A stretch of 64,000 bases of DNA from CAZMZW01 sp963802275 (lineage in GTDB: Bacteria > Chloroflexota > Anaerolineae > Anaerolineales > Anaerolineaceae), in assembly GCA_963802275.1 (NCBI GenBank), contig CAWDIB010000004.1:992001-1056000 (forward strand), in the 5' to 3' direction. The notes under the pieces were generated by a model. The model did no database searches. It saw only the letters and a program-made list of their open reading frames with translations, and was not told where the DNA came from. This document shows, piece by piece, positions 44,246-56,245 of this stretch; within the stretch, counting starts at the first letter, position 1, and each line of letters starts with the position of its first letter. Made by a program: the position numbers and the translations under genes.

Positions 44246-44418
44246 TGCAGATTCCAATATAACATATTTGACATATTTACTTAGTTAACCATTTAATTGT
44301 TGCTGATTGAAAGGCAGGCGGGAATTTTTTATTATCAGGTTTCTTTTTTATGAAAAGCACGATTATTCAATAAATAGCATAAGGAAATCAAATTGTCATG
44401 TACTTTTTTTTCAATTAT

Positions 44419-45363
44419 CTATTTTATAAACAAAAAGGAGAGCGAGAATAAATAAAACAGGATCAATACAAACCCGGCTTTGCGGTCAACCTTTTTTCGT
44501 ACAGATATCATCAGGATGACAAAGAATGTTACAACCAATGTGTAGAGGATCAGCCGGTTAAACAGACTGGTTGCGACAGCATGGGGAAAAAGGAAATGAC
44601 CAATCCCGATGGAAAATGTGGCATCCACCAGACAACTCCCCAAAATGTCTCCAACGGCAAGATCGAAGTGCTTTTTCCGGATGGCGGTGATGTCCACCAC
44701 CAGCTCAGGCAGCGAAGTGCCTATTCCAACAATGAAAAAGCTGATATAAAATTCTGGAATTTGCAGTCCTTTTGAAAGAAAAATGACCGATTCCACAACC
44801 AGATAAGACCCCAGCCCGATCCCAGCCATGCCGATAAGAATAATGAGTATATTTTTTATTCTCTTTTGTCTGTCACCAGTTTGAGCTTGAATATTAAAAT
44901 TTTCCTTATCAATAATCGTGGAGGTGATGATTGCGAATAATGCCCAACTGCACAGGAGAAAAAAAGCATCCAATCTGGTATACGTGCCTTTTTCGAAAAT
45001 ACTATAAACGATGATCAATGCCAGCAGGAGGCAGCAACCAATAATTGAGCTCTCCCGTCTCTTAATCTTTATTACTCCTCCAATAAATGGCAAAATACCA
45101 AAAACCAGGGTCAACTGACTCAGGACAGAGCCCATCGAATCACCCACATTGATCTCCGCATGTCCCAAATAACTGGCCAGAATGGAGTTGACAATTTCAG
45201 GGAGGTCGGTCCCCAAGGCAATGAGCAGAAAACCGATAAGAAAATGAGGGATGCCAAAGGCAGAAGCCAGTTCAACGGCGTGATCAATGGTTTTATTACT
45301 TGAGATGACCATCAACACCAGGCCACCAATGAGTAATAATATATAGATCAGCGATGATGCCAA
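44419..45363 (-). CDS. Ca2+/Na+ (cation/proton) exchanger of the CaCA superfamily
   Basis: 314 residues with about ten helices in two inverted repeats. The alpha-repeat motifs are GFLLIALGTDLPEIVNSI followed by NVGDSMGSVLSQL, and the second copy IVGIGTSLPELVVDI followed by AVGDILGSCLVDATF. Both contain the ion-binding Glu and Asp residues. The protein exports Ca2+ in exchange for Na+ or H+. Its length is near the YrbG-type minimum. Single gene; the region to its right is a 295-base gap with no gene. Confidence 0.9.
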   Translation of the reverse strand: MASSLIYILLLIGGLVLMVISSNKTIDHAVELASAFGIPHFLIGFLLIALGTDLPEIVNSILASYLGHAEINVGDSMGSVLSQLTLVFGILPFIGGVIKIKRRESSIIGCCLLLALIIVYSIFEKGTYTRLDAFFLLCSWALFAIITSTIIDKENFNIQAQTGDRQKRIKNILIILIGMAGIGLGSYLVVESVIFLSKGLQIPEFYISFFIVGIGTSLPELVVDITAIRKKHFDLAVGDILGSCLVDATFSIGIGHFLFPHAVATSLFNRLILYTLVVTFFVILMISVRKKVDRKAGFVLILFYLFSLSFLFIK

Positions 45364-45658
45364 TTTACCTGCACTCCATATTATTTTGGAATGTGTCTAT
45401 CCAGACGAATGGTGAATCAAGAAAGAAATCGACCCTGGCACCGGTTTGATCCTGAAGGTGAAAAGTGGGATTCAAACTTTTGTGCCTTGCTTCAGGTTAT
45501 TTTATCATATTGTCTGGACATTAACGCTTTTTGTTGATAAGCTTCATTCGCAAATATTTATACGCATCGGATTTTAGGAAATGTTGCACTTACGGAAAGG
45601 AAAAGGAATTGTTTCTATAGATGATTTATAATTTTTGGACATCAAGGAGACAGCTGAT
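45364..45658. other. intergenic stretch upstream of the SelW-like gene
   Basis: About 295 bases with no supported gene. A TATAAT (45627-45632) close to the SelW-like start is the only clear signal. No tRNA, T-box, or riboswitch fold is recognised even though trpS lies downstream. Confidence 0.5.
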
Positions 45659-45913
45659 ATGGCATTCAAAATCATTATTCAATATTGCAGCATCTGCCAA
45701 TATACACACCATGTCACTTCGTTGATTGGTGAAATATTGTCCTTATTCGAACGGAAAATTGAGTCTCTGACCATTTTTCCCTCAAACAAGATAGGCGATC
45801 TGGAAGTGACCTTGAATGGTGAGCTCATCTTTTCCAAGCAGCGATTAGGACGCCTGCCCAACCCGGGAGAGGTGGAGCAGCTGCTTGGTTCGCGCATATT
45901 GGGAGGGAAATAA
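45659..45913 (+). CDS. SelW/Rdx-family thioredoxin-like protein
   Basis: 84 residues from the ATG at 45659, picked for AAGGAGA ten bases upstream; an earlier candidate lacks a site and adds eight atypical residues. The CxxC motif is YCSIC (residues 9-13), followed by a helix and the beta hairpin DLEVTLNGELIFSKQRLGRLP. This is the SelW/SelT/SelH fold, with cysteine rather than selenocysteine. Redox role with unknown partner. Three bases separate it from trpS; its end also provides part of the trpS ribosome binding site. Confidence 0.85.
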   Translation: MAFKIIIQYCSICQYTHHVTSLIGEILSLFERKIESLTIFPSNKIGDLEVTLNGELIFSKQRLGRLPNPGEVEQLLGSRILGGK

Positions 45914-45916
45914 GCC

Positions 45917-46909
45917 ATGGAAAAAGGACGCGTATTTTCCGGCGCACGCCCCACCGGCCGCCAGCACCTGGGCAATTACCTGGGTGCCATACAAAATTAC
46001 GTGGCACTGCAGAAGGATTACGAATGCATTTACTGCATCGTTGACATCCACGCGTTAACCACCCTGGAGACCACCCGCGACCTGGTGAACAATACCTTCG
46101 AGATGGCATTGGATTGGCTGGCAGCCGGCATCCAGCCGGAAGAGAGCATTCTCTTCATCCAATCCCATGTGCCCGAGGTGACCGAGCTGCACACCATCCT
46201 TTCCATGGTCACCATGCTGGGCAAGCTGACTGACCTTCCCACATTTAAGGAAAAGGCGCGCGAACAACCGCACAATATCAATTACGGCCTGGTCGGCTAC
46301 CCAGTGCTAATGGCAGCTGACATTCTTTTGTACAAAGCATCCATTGTCCCTGTTGGGCTTGACCAGGCACCCCACCTGGAATTCACCCGTGAAATCGTGC
46401 GTTCCTTTAATCACCGTTATCAAACCTCGGTGCTGATTGAACCGCAGATGAAGATCACCGAAGCACCGGTGGTGCTGGGCATTGACGGTGAGCGTAAGAT
46501 GAGCAAAAGCTTGAATAATGATATCGAACTGGCTGCCAGCCCGGAAGAAACCAGGGAACGGGTGATGCAAATGAAGACTGATCCCGCCCGCCTGCGGCGC
46601 AGCGACCCTGGCAACCCGGATGTCTGCAATGTGTTTTCCATGCACAAGTTTTTTTCCAGTAAAGATGAAATTGACATGGTCAACCGCGAATGCCGCAAAG
46701 CGGGCATCGGCTGCGTGGATTGCAAACAACTGCTGGCAAAGAACATCAATGCCCACCTGGAGCCATTCCGCCAGAAGCGGGCGGAAATCAGCCGAAATCC
46801 CCAAGCCGTTTGGGACATCCTATACCGGGGTGCGGGAAGAGCGCGCGCCATCGCACAACAAACGATGAATGAAGTGCGCGCAGCCATCGGCTTGCCAGAA
46901 AGAAAGTAG
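45917..46909 (+). CDS. trpS: tryptophanyl-tRNA synthetase
   Basis: 330 residues, class Ic. The HIGH-like signature is TGRQHLGNYLGA near residues 12-24 and the KMSKS loop is ERKMSKSLNND near residues 195. The tryptophan-site segment PVLMAADILLYKA is present. It charges tRNA-Trp. GGAGGG is ten bases before the ATG. Co-directional with dtd, which starts nine bases after its stop. Confidence 0.97.
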   Translation: MEKGRVFSGARPTGRQHLGNYLGAIQNYVALQKDYECIYCIVDIHALTTLETTRDLVNNTFEMALDWLAAGIQPEESILFIQSHVPEVTELHTILSMVTMLGKLTDLPTFKEKAREQPHNINYGLVGYPVLMAADILLYKASIVPVGLDQAPHLEFTREIVRSFNHRYQTSVLIEPQMKITEAPVVLGIDGERKMSKSLNNDIELAASPEETRERVMQMKTDPARLRRSDPGNPDVCNVFSMHKFFSSKDEIDMVNRECRKAGIGCVDCKQLLAKNINAHLEPFRQKRAEISRNPQAVWDILYRGAGRARAIAQQTMNEVRAAIGLPERK

Positions 46910-46918
46910 CACGCACCA

Positions 46919-47356
46919 ATGAAAGCAGTGGTTCAGCGCGTCCTGCATGGCAAGGTCAGCGTGGACGGGCGCACAACCGGGGAAATTGAGCATGGGCTGG
47001 TGATCCTGCTGGGCGTGGAAAAATACGATAACTCCCAAAAATCCAGCCAGTTGGCGCAAAAGATCGCCAACCTGCGCATTTTCAGCGACCAGGCCGGCAA
47101 GATGAATCTTTCGATCCTGGATGTGCATGGCTCTGCCCTGTTGGTTTCGCAGTTCACCCTGATGGCAGATACCCGCAAGGGCAACCGCCCATCCTTTATT
47201 GATGCGGCTGCGCCTGAAATAGCCATCCCACTGGTAGACCATTTTGCACGACAATTAATAGAACAGGGAATCCCTACCCAAAATGGGGAGTTTGGCGCAC
47301 ACATGCTGGTGGAAATCGCTAACGACGGACCGGTTACCATTCTTTTGCAAGTCTGA
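46919..47356 (+). CDS. dtd: D-aminoacyl-tRNA deacylase
   Basis: 145 residues with DTD signatures: MKAVVQRVLHGKVSVDG at the N-terminus, the active-site SQFTLMADTRKGNRPSF (residues about 78-94), and the C-terminal NDGPVTILLQV, which supplies the cis Gly-Pro region. DTD clears D-amino acids and glycine mischarged on tRNAs. Following trpS in one transcript, it adds to a translation-quality pair. Confidence 0.96.
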   Translation: MKAVVQRVLHGKVSVDGRTTGEIEHGLVILLGVEKYDNSQKSSQLAQKIANLRIFSDQAGKMNLSILDVHGSALLVSQFTLMADTRKGNRPSFIDAAAPEIAIPLVDHFARQLIEQGIPTQNGEFGAHMLVEIANDGPVTILLQV

Positions 47357-47391
47357 ACAGCAATCATTAATGCTTCTCTTATGCATTATTA

Positions 47392-47419
47392 TTGAAAACG
47401 GGGCATAATTAGTTTTCAA
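47392..47419. promoter_or_regulatory. inverted repeat adjoining the ribosome binding site of the SPFH gene
   Basis: TTGAAAAC (47392-47399) and GTTTTCAA (47412-47419) form a perfect 8-bp inverted repeat with a 12-base spacer; AAGGAG starts at its right end. As DNA it could be an operator, as RNA a hairpin that limits ribosome access. Neither role is shown. Confidence 0.45.
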
Positions 47420-47431
47420 GGAGACTAAATT

Positions 47432-48454
47432 ATGAGAATCACGGATGTTCTAGTTGGAGTGTCACTATTACTTTGGCTGGGGGCAATTGCGGCGGTTGTT
47501 TTAATCTATCTTCAGAGTTCCCGCGGCCAGCCGGTCAAAAACTCGCGCAATATCATCATTGGTGTGCTGGCTGCCGCGCTGGTATTGAGCACCCTCAGCG
47601 CCGGACTGGTGTTCATTGAGCCGGAGGAGCGCGGGGTGGTGATCTCAGCCCTTTCCCCCAAAGGATACCGGGATGAGGTCCTGCAGCCAGGGTTGCGTTG
47701 GATCGTGCCTTTTGTGGAAAGATCCATGATTTATAAAATTTCCAAGCAAACCTATACCATGTCCATCCTGCCTTCAGAAGGCGCGGTTTTCGGAGATGAT
47801 TCCATCTCCGCCCGCACCAAAGACGGTCAGGAGGTGATCATTGACGCATCAGTCATTTTCGAGGTCGATCCGCTAAAAGTTGTGCCGTTGCACATCGCCT
47901 GGCAAAACCGGTATCGAGAGGACCTGGTGCGCCCACAGGTACGCGGGGTGATCCGGGATGCTGTCTCGCAATTTGGGGTGGAAGAGGTTGTGGCAGCCAA
48001 ACGCTTTGACATGACCAAATATGTCACCTCGACCCTCTCCACAAAATTCGCGGAGAACGGTATTACCCTGATCGATTTTGTTCTGCGCAACATTACCTTC
48101 TCAAAGGAATACGCCGCTTCGATCGAGAAGAAGCAGATCGCCGAGCAAGAGGCAAAGCAGGCGGCTTACACCGTTGAACAAAAAAGGCAGGAAGCCAATC
48201 AGGTGATAGAGACTGCCAAAGGTCAAAAAGAATCAGCCATCATTGCCGCTGAAGGAGCTGCCCAGGCACGCATCCTGCAAGCCAAAGCTGAAGCAGAGGC
48301 CTTCGATCTGCTGGCCGAGGCGCTCAAGGGAAATCCAGAGCTGTTAAGCTACCTGTACATTTCCAAGCTTTCACCGACAATTGAAACCATGCTGCTGCCC
48401 AGCAGCAACCCATTCGTGTTCCAACTGCCATCCATCGGCACCAGGGTGCAATAA
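47432..48454 (+). CDS. prohibitin/SPFH-domain membrane protein
   Basis: 340 residues. Two hydrophobic helices at about 5-27 and 43-62 are followed by the SPFH core: EPEERGVVISALSPKGYRDE and LQPGLRWIVPFVERS near residues 65-100, then a helical coiled region rich in Ala/Glu/Lys (about 230-310), as in prohibitins. It forms large membrane-bound oligomers and often acts with membrane proteases. AAGGAGACTAAATT precedes the ATG. A hairpin with a weak T-tail follows at 48469-48494. Confidence 0.9.
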   Translation: MRITDVLVGVSLLLWLGAIAAVVLIYLQSSRGQPVKNSRNIIIGVLAAALVLSTLSAGLVFIEPEERGVVISALSPKGYRDEVLQPGLRWIVPFVERSMIYKISKQTYTMSILPSEGAVFGDDSISARTKDGQEVIIDASVIFEVDPLKVVPLHIAWQNRYREDLVRPQVRGVIRDAVSQFGVEEVVAAKRFDMTKYVTSTLSTKFAENGITLIDFVLRNITFSKEYAASIEKKQIAEQEAKQAAYTVEQKRQEANQVIETAKGQKESAIIAAEGAAQARILQAKAEAEAFDLLAEALKGNPELLSYLYISKLSPTIETMLLPSSNPFVFQLPSIGTRVQ

Positions 48455-48468
48455 ATTTGGTGAAATCT

Positions 48469-48500
48469 CAAGGCGCGGTTGATTCTGCGCCTTGTAATTT
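48469..48500 (+). terminator. terminator-like hairpin after the SPFH gene
   Basis: CAAGGCGC (48469-48476) pairs with GCGCCTTG (48487-48494) over a 10-base loop, followed by TAATTT. The tail is short of U, so efficiency is uncertain. Confidence 0.6.
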
Positions 48501-48614
48501 AACCCCAGATCACCTTGACCTTATGGCTGCGAAGTGCTACCATAAGATTTGACTTTATTGAATTAATTTTCTATAATCTAATTACACGATCATTTATTTG
48601 GAGGATTCATCAGC

Positions 48615-49295
48615 ATGAAAAAATTCATACCCATCGCACTTTTCATCATCCTGGCCGGCATGATGGCTGCTTGCGTTCGGCCGGCGTCCGGCACCACGGT
48701 GAAGTTACCCACCCAGTCCGGGCAAACCAACCCGGTCTCAACCCAGTCCGCGTTAATGAAGGAAATTATTGCCGGTACGCAAACCGCCATGGCCATGGCA
48801 TCCAGCGGCACCCAGGCGGTCATGCCAACCCCGCTGCCCGGCACCACCAGCATCCCGGGCACACAGGCAGTCAGCTTTGGCACCTCCACGCCCGTTTATG
48901 CCAGCCCAACCCCCAGGACTGCCTCCGCCACCCAATACCCCACCCTGACCCCCGGACCGCCGCCAGTGGTTGAGCCCACCTATATCAGCGGTTCAGCAGG
49001 CAACGCGGTGCCCGAATTCATCATAACCAAAGTGGTTCAGGATTGGTCGGTCACCATTCAAACAACCACCAACTACCCTGCCAACAACACCTTCACGGTA
49101 CGCATGGGACCCTATGGCTCGCTGGGTGTGAACGGCGTCATCGTTGGTTTCACCAACTCCGGCCGCGGCGGCGTTTTCACCGCCACCTATACCATCCCGG
49201 AGGCATTGCGCGGATCAGAACAAATTCACATCCGCATGGAAGGGGAGAACGAATTCTTCTCTTACAACTGGTTCTATAATAATTCCACTCAATAA
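48615..49295 (+). CDS. Thr/Pro-rich lipoprotein of unknown function
   Basis: 226 residues. A signal peptide ends in MMAACVRP (lipobox with Cys20). A long Thr/Ser/Pro/Gln-rich region with repeated GTQ units (residues about 45-130) gives way to a C-terminal beta-rich domain of about 95 residues (NAVPEFIITKVVQDWSV; NTFTVRMGPYGSLGVNG; FTATYTIPEALRG) that looks like an Ig-like or adhesion-type sandwich. No known family is recognised. GGAGG is well placed before the ATG. A strong terminator follows. Confidence 0.75.
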   Translation: MKKFIPIALFIILAGMMAACVRPASGTTVKLPTQSGQTNPVSTQSALMKEIIAGTQTAMAMASSGTQAVMPTPLPGTTSIPGTQAVSFGTSTPVYASPTPRTASATQYPTLTPGPPPVVEPTYISGSAGNAVPEFIITKVVQDWSVTIQTTTNYPANNTFTVRMGPYGSLGVNGVIVGFTNSGRGGVFTATYTIPEALRGSEQIHIRMEGENEFFSYNWFYNNSTQ

Positions 49296-49312
49296 GAACT
49301 TTCAGTATATCG

Positions 49313-49343
49313 ATCACCCTCAGTTTTACTGAGGGTGATTTTT
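49313..49343 (+). terminator. terminator after the Thr/Pro-rich lipoprotein
   Basis: ATCACCCTCAGT (49313-49324) pairs perfectly with ACTGAGGGTGAT (49328-49339) over a three-base loop, followed by TTTT. Its position shows that the following Nudix gene starts further right. Confidence 0.95.
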
Positions 49344-49388
49344 ATTAAAAAGGTTACAATCCTCATCAAAAAACATCGAGGGAATGAA

Positions 49389-49919
49389 TTGACTACTCGA
49401 CCCACTACCCGAAAAACCTTGCTGCACACCAAACTGTTTGAGGTGGAAGAAATTGAATTGGAGCTGCCGAATCATGAGCGGCATCCTTATCAACTGGTAC
49501 GACATGCGGATTCAGTCACCATCCTGCCGGTGGACGAACTGGGGAACATTCACTGGGTGCGCCAGTACCGCGTGGGAGCTGAAAAGGAACTGCTGGAATT
49601 GCCTGCCGGGGTAATGGATACCGGTGAAAGCCCATTGGCGTGCGCACAGCGTGAGATCCAGGAGGAAATTGGCATGAAAGCCGCTGAGATGCAGCTGCTG
49701 GGTTCCTATTACCTGGCACCGGGTTATTGCAGTGAAATCAATCATGCCTTCCTGGCGCGCGGACTGATCCGATCACGCCTCAGCATGGATGAGGACGAGT
49801 TCATTGAAATTCAACTGCTTTCCGTTGAAGATTCTTATCAAATGGCGCAGGAAGGAAAAATCAAAGACGCTAAAAGTCTGGCGGCATTACTGCTTGCCAA
49901 GCCCATCTTGTCCAGTTAA
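49389..49919 (+). CDS. Nudix hydrolase (ADP-ribose pyrophosphatase type)
   Basis: 176 residues from the TTG at 49389, with GAGGGA five bases upstream. A longer frame from 49335 is rejected because it starts inside the terminator stem. The Nudix box GVMDTGESPLACAQREIQEE then IG fits Gx5Ex7REUxEExGU. The preceding ELPAG and following SYYLAPGYCSE match ADP-ribose pyrophosphatases (NudF type). It hydrolyses ADP-ribose or a similar nucleotide to AMP and a sugar phosphate. Transcribed just ahead of PFOR. Confidence 0.9.
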   Translation: MTTRPTTRKTLLHTKLFEVEEIELELPNHERHPYQLVRHADSVTILPVDELGNIHWVRQYRVGAEKELLELPAGVMDTGESPLACAQREIQEEIGMKAAEMQLLGSYYLAPGYCSEINHAFLARGLIRSRLSMDEDEFIEIQLLSVEDSYQMAQEGKIKDAKSLAALLLAKPILSS

Positions 49920-49961
49920 GCGGTAAATAATTCCCTGAACGTGGTAATATTAATCCGATTT

Positions 49962-50009
49962 TGGGTGGAATCACCCAGACTCACTAATTCAAGTGCCTGA
50001 GAGGCACTT
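49962..50009 (+). promoter_or_regulatory. two consecutive hairpins in the leader of the PFOR gene
   Basis: TGGGTG (49962-49967) pairs with CACCCA (49972-49977) over GAAT, and AAGTGCCT (49991-49998) pairs with AGGCACTT (50002-50009) over GAG. They lie 39-86 bases before the PFOR ATG, neither with a U-tail. They may stabilise the message or be protein sites. Confidence 0.4.
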
Positions 50010-50047
50010 AACCACAATTTCTATTTCACTATTACAGGAGCTTTTGC

Positions 50048-53638
<3,591 letters not shown>

Positions 53639-53654
53639 ACAGCTTATTCAAATT

Positions 53655-53688
53655 AAACAGGCGAGTGAGTGATCATTCGCCTGTTTTT
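53655..53688 (+). terminator. terminator after the PFOR gene
   Basis: AAACAGGCGA (53655-53664) pairs perfectly with TCGCCTGTTT (53677-53686) over a 12-base loop and runs into TTATT. Confidence 0.92.
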
Positions 53689-53744
53689 ATTCTTACAAAT
53701 TCGAATCGAAAACAATCGTGGATTTGTTCAATGTCAATGTCCCT

Positions 53745-54353
53745 CTACTCCTGATAAATAACGGTCATCCTGTCTTTTTCACTCTTATCCCTGGCAATCT
53801 CCATTTTGATCAGCCTCATCCCTTCTTTGGGAATCTGATATGAAATACAAAAATACCCTAGCGTATTCTCATGATCGCTATATGCCATTCCCACAAGACC
53901 TTGCTCTCCACCTAGCCCCTCCCTAACAATCTCTTCGTTTCCATTGGAAAAAACTACCCTAAAATAAGTGGTGTCCTTCGAAATAAACCCATCAGACTTT
54001 ACACCCTTCTCACTAGACAAAAAATAGATATTTGCTGTTTTTTCCCCATCCGCCCAGGTTTTCTCCCAACTGGAGTTTGGATCAAGAGATTTTCTTGTCG
54101 CAGAAACATCAACCTTGACAAAAGTAATATGAATGCCATTCCAATCCGCTTCTATGATCCTGCCATTTTTCGCAGGGGTTTCCTTCAGGGTCGGGGTAGC
54201 AGTAATTATTGGGGTATATGTCGCGCCAGGTGTAATCGTCAACGCGGAGCTTGTCAATTCAGGGGTGGCAGAGGCTGCCAATGGCGAACAAGCGGAAATA
54301 ATACCGACAAAACAAAGGTGGATAAGAAAGGTCTTTAATACTTTCTTTCGCAT
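53745..54353 (-). CDS. lipoprotein of unknown function
   Basis: 202 residues. The signal peptide ends in GIISACSPL (lipobox), followed by a Thr/Pro-rich linker of about 35 residues. The rest is a single beta-rich domain (WNGIHITFVKVDVSATRKSL to the C-terminus) like a DUF4352-type Ig-like fold, though this is a guess from pattern only. Single, AT-richer than its neighbours, and lies between PFOR and a small membrane protein gene. Confidence 0.7.
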   Translation of the reverse strand: MRKKVLKTFLIHLCFVGIISACSPLAASATPELTSSALTITPGATYTPIITATPTLKETPAKNGRIIEADWNGIHITFVKVDVSATRKSLDPNSSWEKTWADGEKTANIYFLSSEKGVKSDGFISKDTTYFRVVFSNGNEEIVREGLGGEQGLVGMAYSDHENTLGYFCISYQIPKEGMRLIKMEIARDKSEKDRMTVIYQE

Positions 54354-54506
54354 GATTACCTCAACTATTTGATTGATCTTAAAGTTCCTCAGAAATCCAA
54401 ACCCAAATATTATCGCACAGTATTGTTCTTTATAAAAAGCATTTGGTAGAATTCATTCATTGCAGCATTATTGGCAGACCAAATCATGAAAGAAGAAAAA
54501 TAAAAT

Positions 54507-54944
54507 ATGCAACAACCCATTCCAAGAAAAGACAGGTTATCAAAGATCCTCACCTTTTCAGGCACCTTCCTGGTGATCCTGCCCATCCTGGCGCCGGTGG
54601 TATTTGCCCTGCTCTTTCTCCTGCGAAGCGGCCGTTTCCATTTTGATTTCCTGATGCCGGCCGAATTGTTTCCGGCAGTGGTTATTGGCGGCGGGATGCT
54701 GTTGTGGACAGCCATCCGTGCTCGCGCATATGTCAAGTTCATTGGCTGGGCTTACGGATTGGCAATCTTTCTGCTTTTCGCCAGCCAGGCGCTGGCGGTG
54801 GTTACCGGATTGGCCAGCGGAGAAATTGAGATGAGCAGCCCCTGGATGGTGGTGGTGATGGGCGGGATTGTTGGTTATATTCTGATGGTCATCTTATTGG
54901 CGGTCGGTGGAATCTTGTTAATTCGTAATACCACCTCCCCTTAA
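54507..54944 (+). CDS. small polytopic membrane protein
   Basis: 145 residues with four predicted helices (ILTFSGTFLVILPILAPVVF, ELFPAVVIGGGMLLWTAI, FIGWAYGLAIFLLFASQAL, MVVVMGGIVGYILMVILLAV). No motifs or family recognised. No clear Shine-Dalgarno upstream. It is 12 bases before the frameshifted epimerase gene and may be co-transcribed. Confidence 0.7.
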   Translation: MQQPIPRKDRLSKILTFSGTFLVILPILAPVVFALLFLLRSGRFHFDFLMPAELFPAVVIGGGMLLWTAIRARAYVKFIGWAYGLAIFLLFASQALAVVTGLASGEIEMSSPWMVVVMGGIVGYILMVILLAVGGILLIRNTTSP

Positions 54945-54956
54945 TTACGGACTGAG

Positions 54957-55861
54957 ATGGTCATTAAATCATTCCTTGTCACCGGCGGCAGCGGTTTTTT
55001 GGGAAAACCGGTTTGCGAATATCTCATCAGGCAGGGACACACTGTACTGGATGTCAGTTTGGAAACCATCCCCATTCAAGGCTGCCAATCCTTCCAAGCG
55101 GACATCAGCCGGTTGGTAGAACTGGAGCCAGTTTTTGCTGAGCAAAAGTTCGATGCCATCCTCCACCTGGCAGCGCTGCTGCACACGGCCTCGTGGAAGG
55201 ATCCAGCCGGGGCGTACCGGGTCAATGTGCAAGGTTCATACAACTTACTGGAAATGGCGCGAAAATACCACGTTCCCCGTTTTGTCTTTGGCAGTACGGT
55301 GGATGCACTCGGTTTTATCCTGCTGATGCCGGGGCAGTGAATGAAGAGGTACCCGTGCTGCCCAGCGACCTGTATGGTGAGACCAAGCGCTTTATTGAAC
55401 AGCTGGGGCTGGCGTACCGGCAGATGTACGGGCTGGAGTTCATCAGCGCACGCATCCCCTTCCTGGTGGGTCCGGGCAAAGCCATCCCAACCTCCGCCTG
55501 GCGCATGGACATCTTTAATTTATTGAAAACCGGCGGGGAGATCGATTTCGGCTTTGAAGCAAATACGCTCATCCCCATGGCGGATATCCGCGATTCAGCC
55601 GCGGAAATTTGTGCCCTGGCTGCCGCCGAAACCCCCAAGTATTCAATCTATAACTTGCCATGTGAATCCATCCGCGTGGCGGACCTGGCGGACATGGTTC
55701 AAAAAATAAACACAGCTATTCATGTGAAATTTGGTACACGCACGGGAGACTTCTTCCCCGCCCGGGTTGATTCTCGCAGCTTCCTCGAAGAGTTTGAAAT
55801 ATCCAACACATCCATACAAAGAAGGTTGAAAGACTATCCGCTTTCGGATGCTGTACAATAA
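54957..55861 (+). pseudogene. NAD-dependent epimerase/dehydratase, split by one missing base
   Basis: The first frame encodes the NAD loop LVTGGSGFLGKPVCEYLI and about 120 residues, then stops at 55340. The second frame continues with the active Tyr/Lys pair (LYGETKRF) and the sugar-binding half to a stop at 55861. Adding one T to the TTTT run at 55313-55316 joins them through GFYPADAGAVNEEV into a 301-residue extended SDR. Each half alone lacks either the cofactor site or the active pair, so the product is non-functional if the sequence is right. Substrate unknown. Confidence 0.85.
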
Positions 55862-55889
55862 AAAATAGATTAATAATCGGGAGGAACAC

Positions 55890-56135
55890 ATGAGTCCATT
55901 ATTGGGAAGGATGATGAGGCGCGGAATGCGCCGCACCACGCGGCGGATGATGCGCGGCACCGCCATGCTGGCTGGCAGAGCGGTGGGGTGGGCGATGATC
56001 GGCAACATCCGCCTGCACGAGGCTGACCTACTGCGCATCCAACAAACCACAGGGATCAAACCAGAGGAGATGACCGAGGAAGAACTCAAACAGGCCATGC
56101 AGAAACTGGGCATAAAGGAATTGAAGATCGATTAA
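55890..56135 (+). CDS. Arg/Met-rich small protein with a C-terminal helical segment
   Basis: 81 residues. The first 35 are rich in Arg and Met (GRMMRRGMRRTTRRMMRG), a basic amphipathic helix that could bind a membrane or nucleic acid, followed by a short hydrophobic stretch. The last 35 (ADLLRIQQTTGIKPEEMTEE) resemble a SHOCT-like helical tail. GGGAGG is placed well before the ATG, which supports real expression. Function unknown. Confidence 0.65.
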   Translation: MSPLLGRMMRRGMRRTTRRMMRGTAMLAGRAVGWAMIGNIRLHEADLLRIQQTTGIKPEEMTEEELKQAMQKLGIKELKID

Positions 56136-56191
56136 TGGAGATCGCTTAACCTAAGCTATTACCATTTTATACAGAAATAAATGCACGCCCT

Positions 56192-56220
56192 TTGAAATCC
56201 GGTAATTCCGGGTGTTAAAT
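56192..56220 (+). promoter_or_regulatory. promoter candidate for the 56.2-kb hypothetical gene
   Basis: TTGAAA (56192-56197) and TTAAAT (56215-56220) have a 17-base spacer and precede the gene at 56246. Confidence 0.4.
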
Positions 56221-56245
56221 ATATTATTAATTACAGGAGGTCATG

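Noticed and set aside
45364..45658. T-box or trp riboswitch before trpS
   Set aside because: No T-box sequence, specifier hairpin or terminator/antiterminator pair is seen, and the SelW-like gene intervenes.
45664..45700. Selenocysteine in the SelW-like protein
   Set aside because: The CxxC is encoded by TGC codons; no in-frame TGA is present.
49335..49388. N-terminal extension of the Nudix hydrolase
   Set aside because: It would begin inside the upstream terminator stem and lacks a ribosome binding site.
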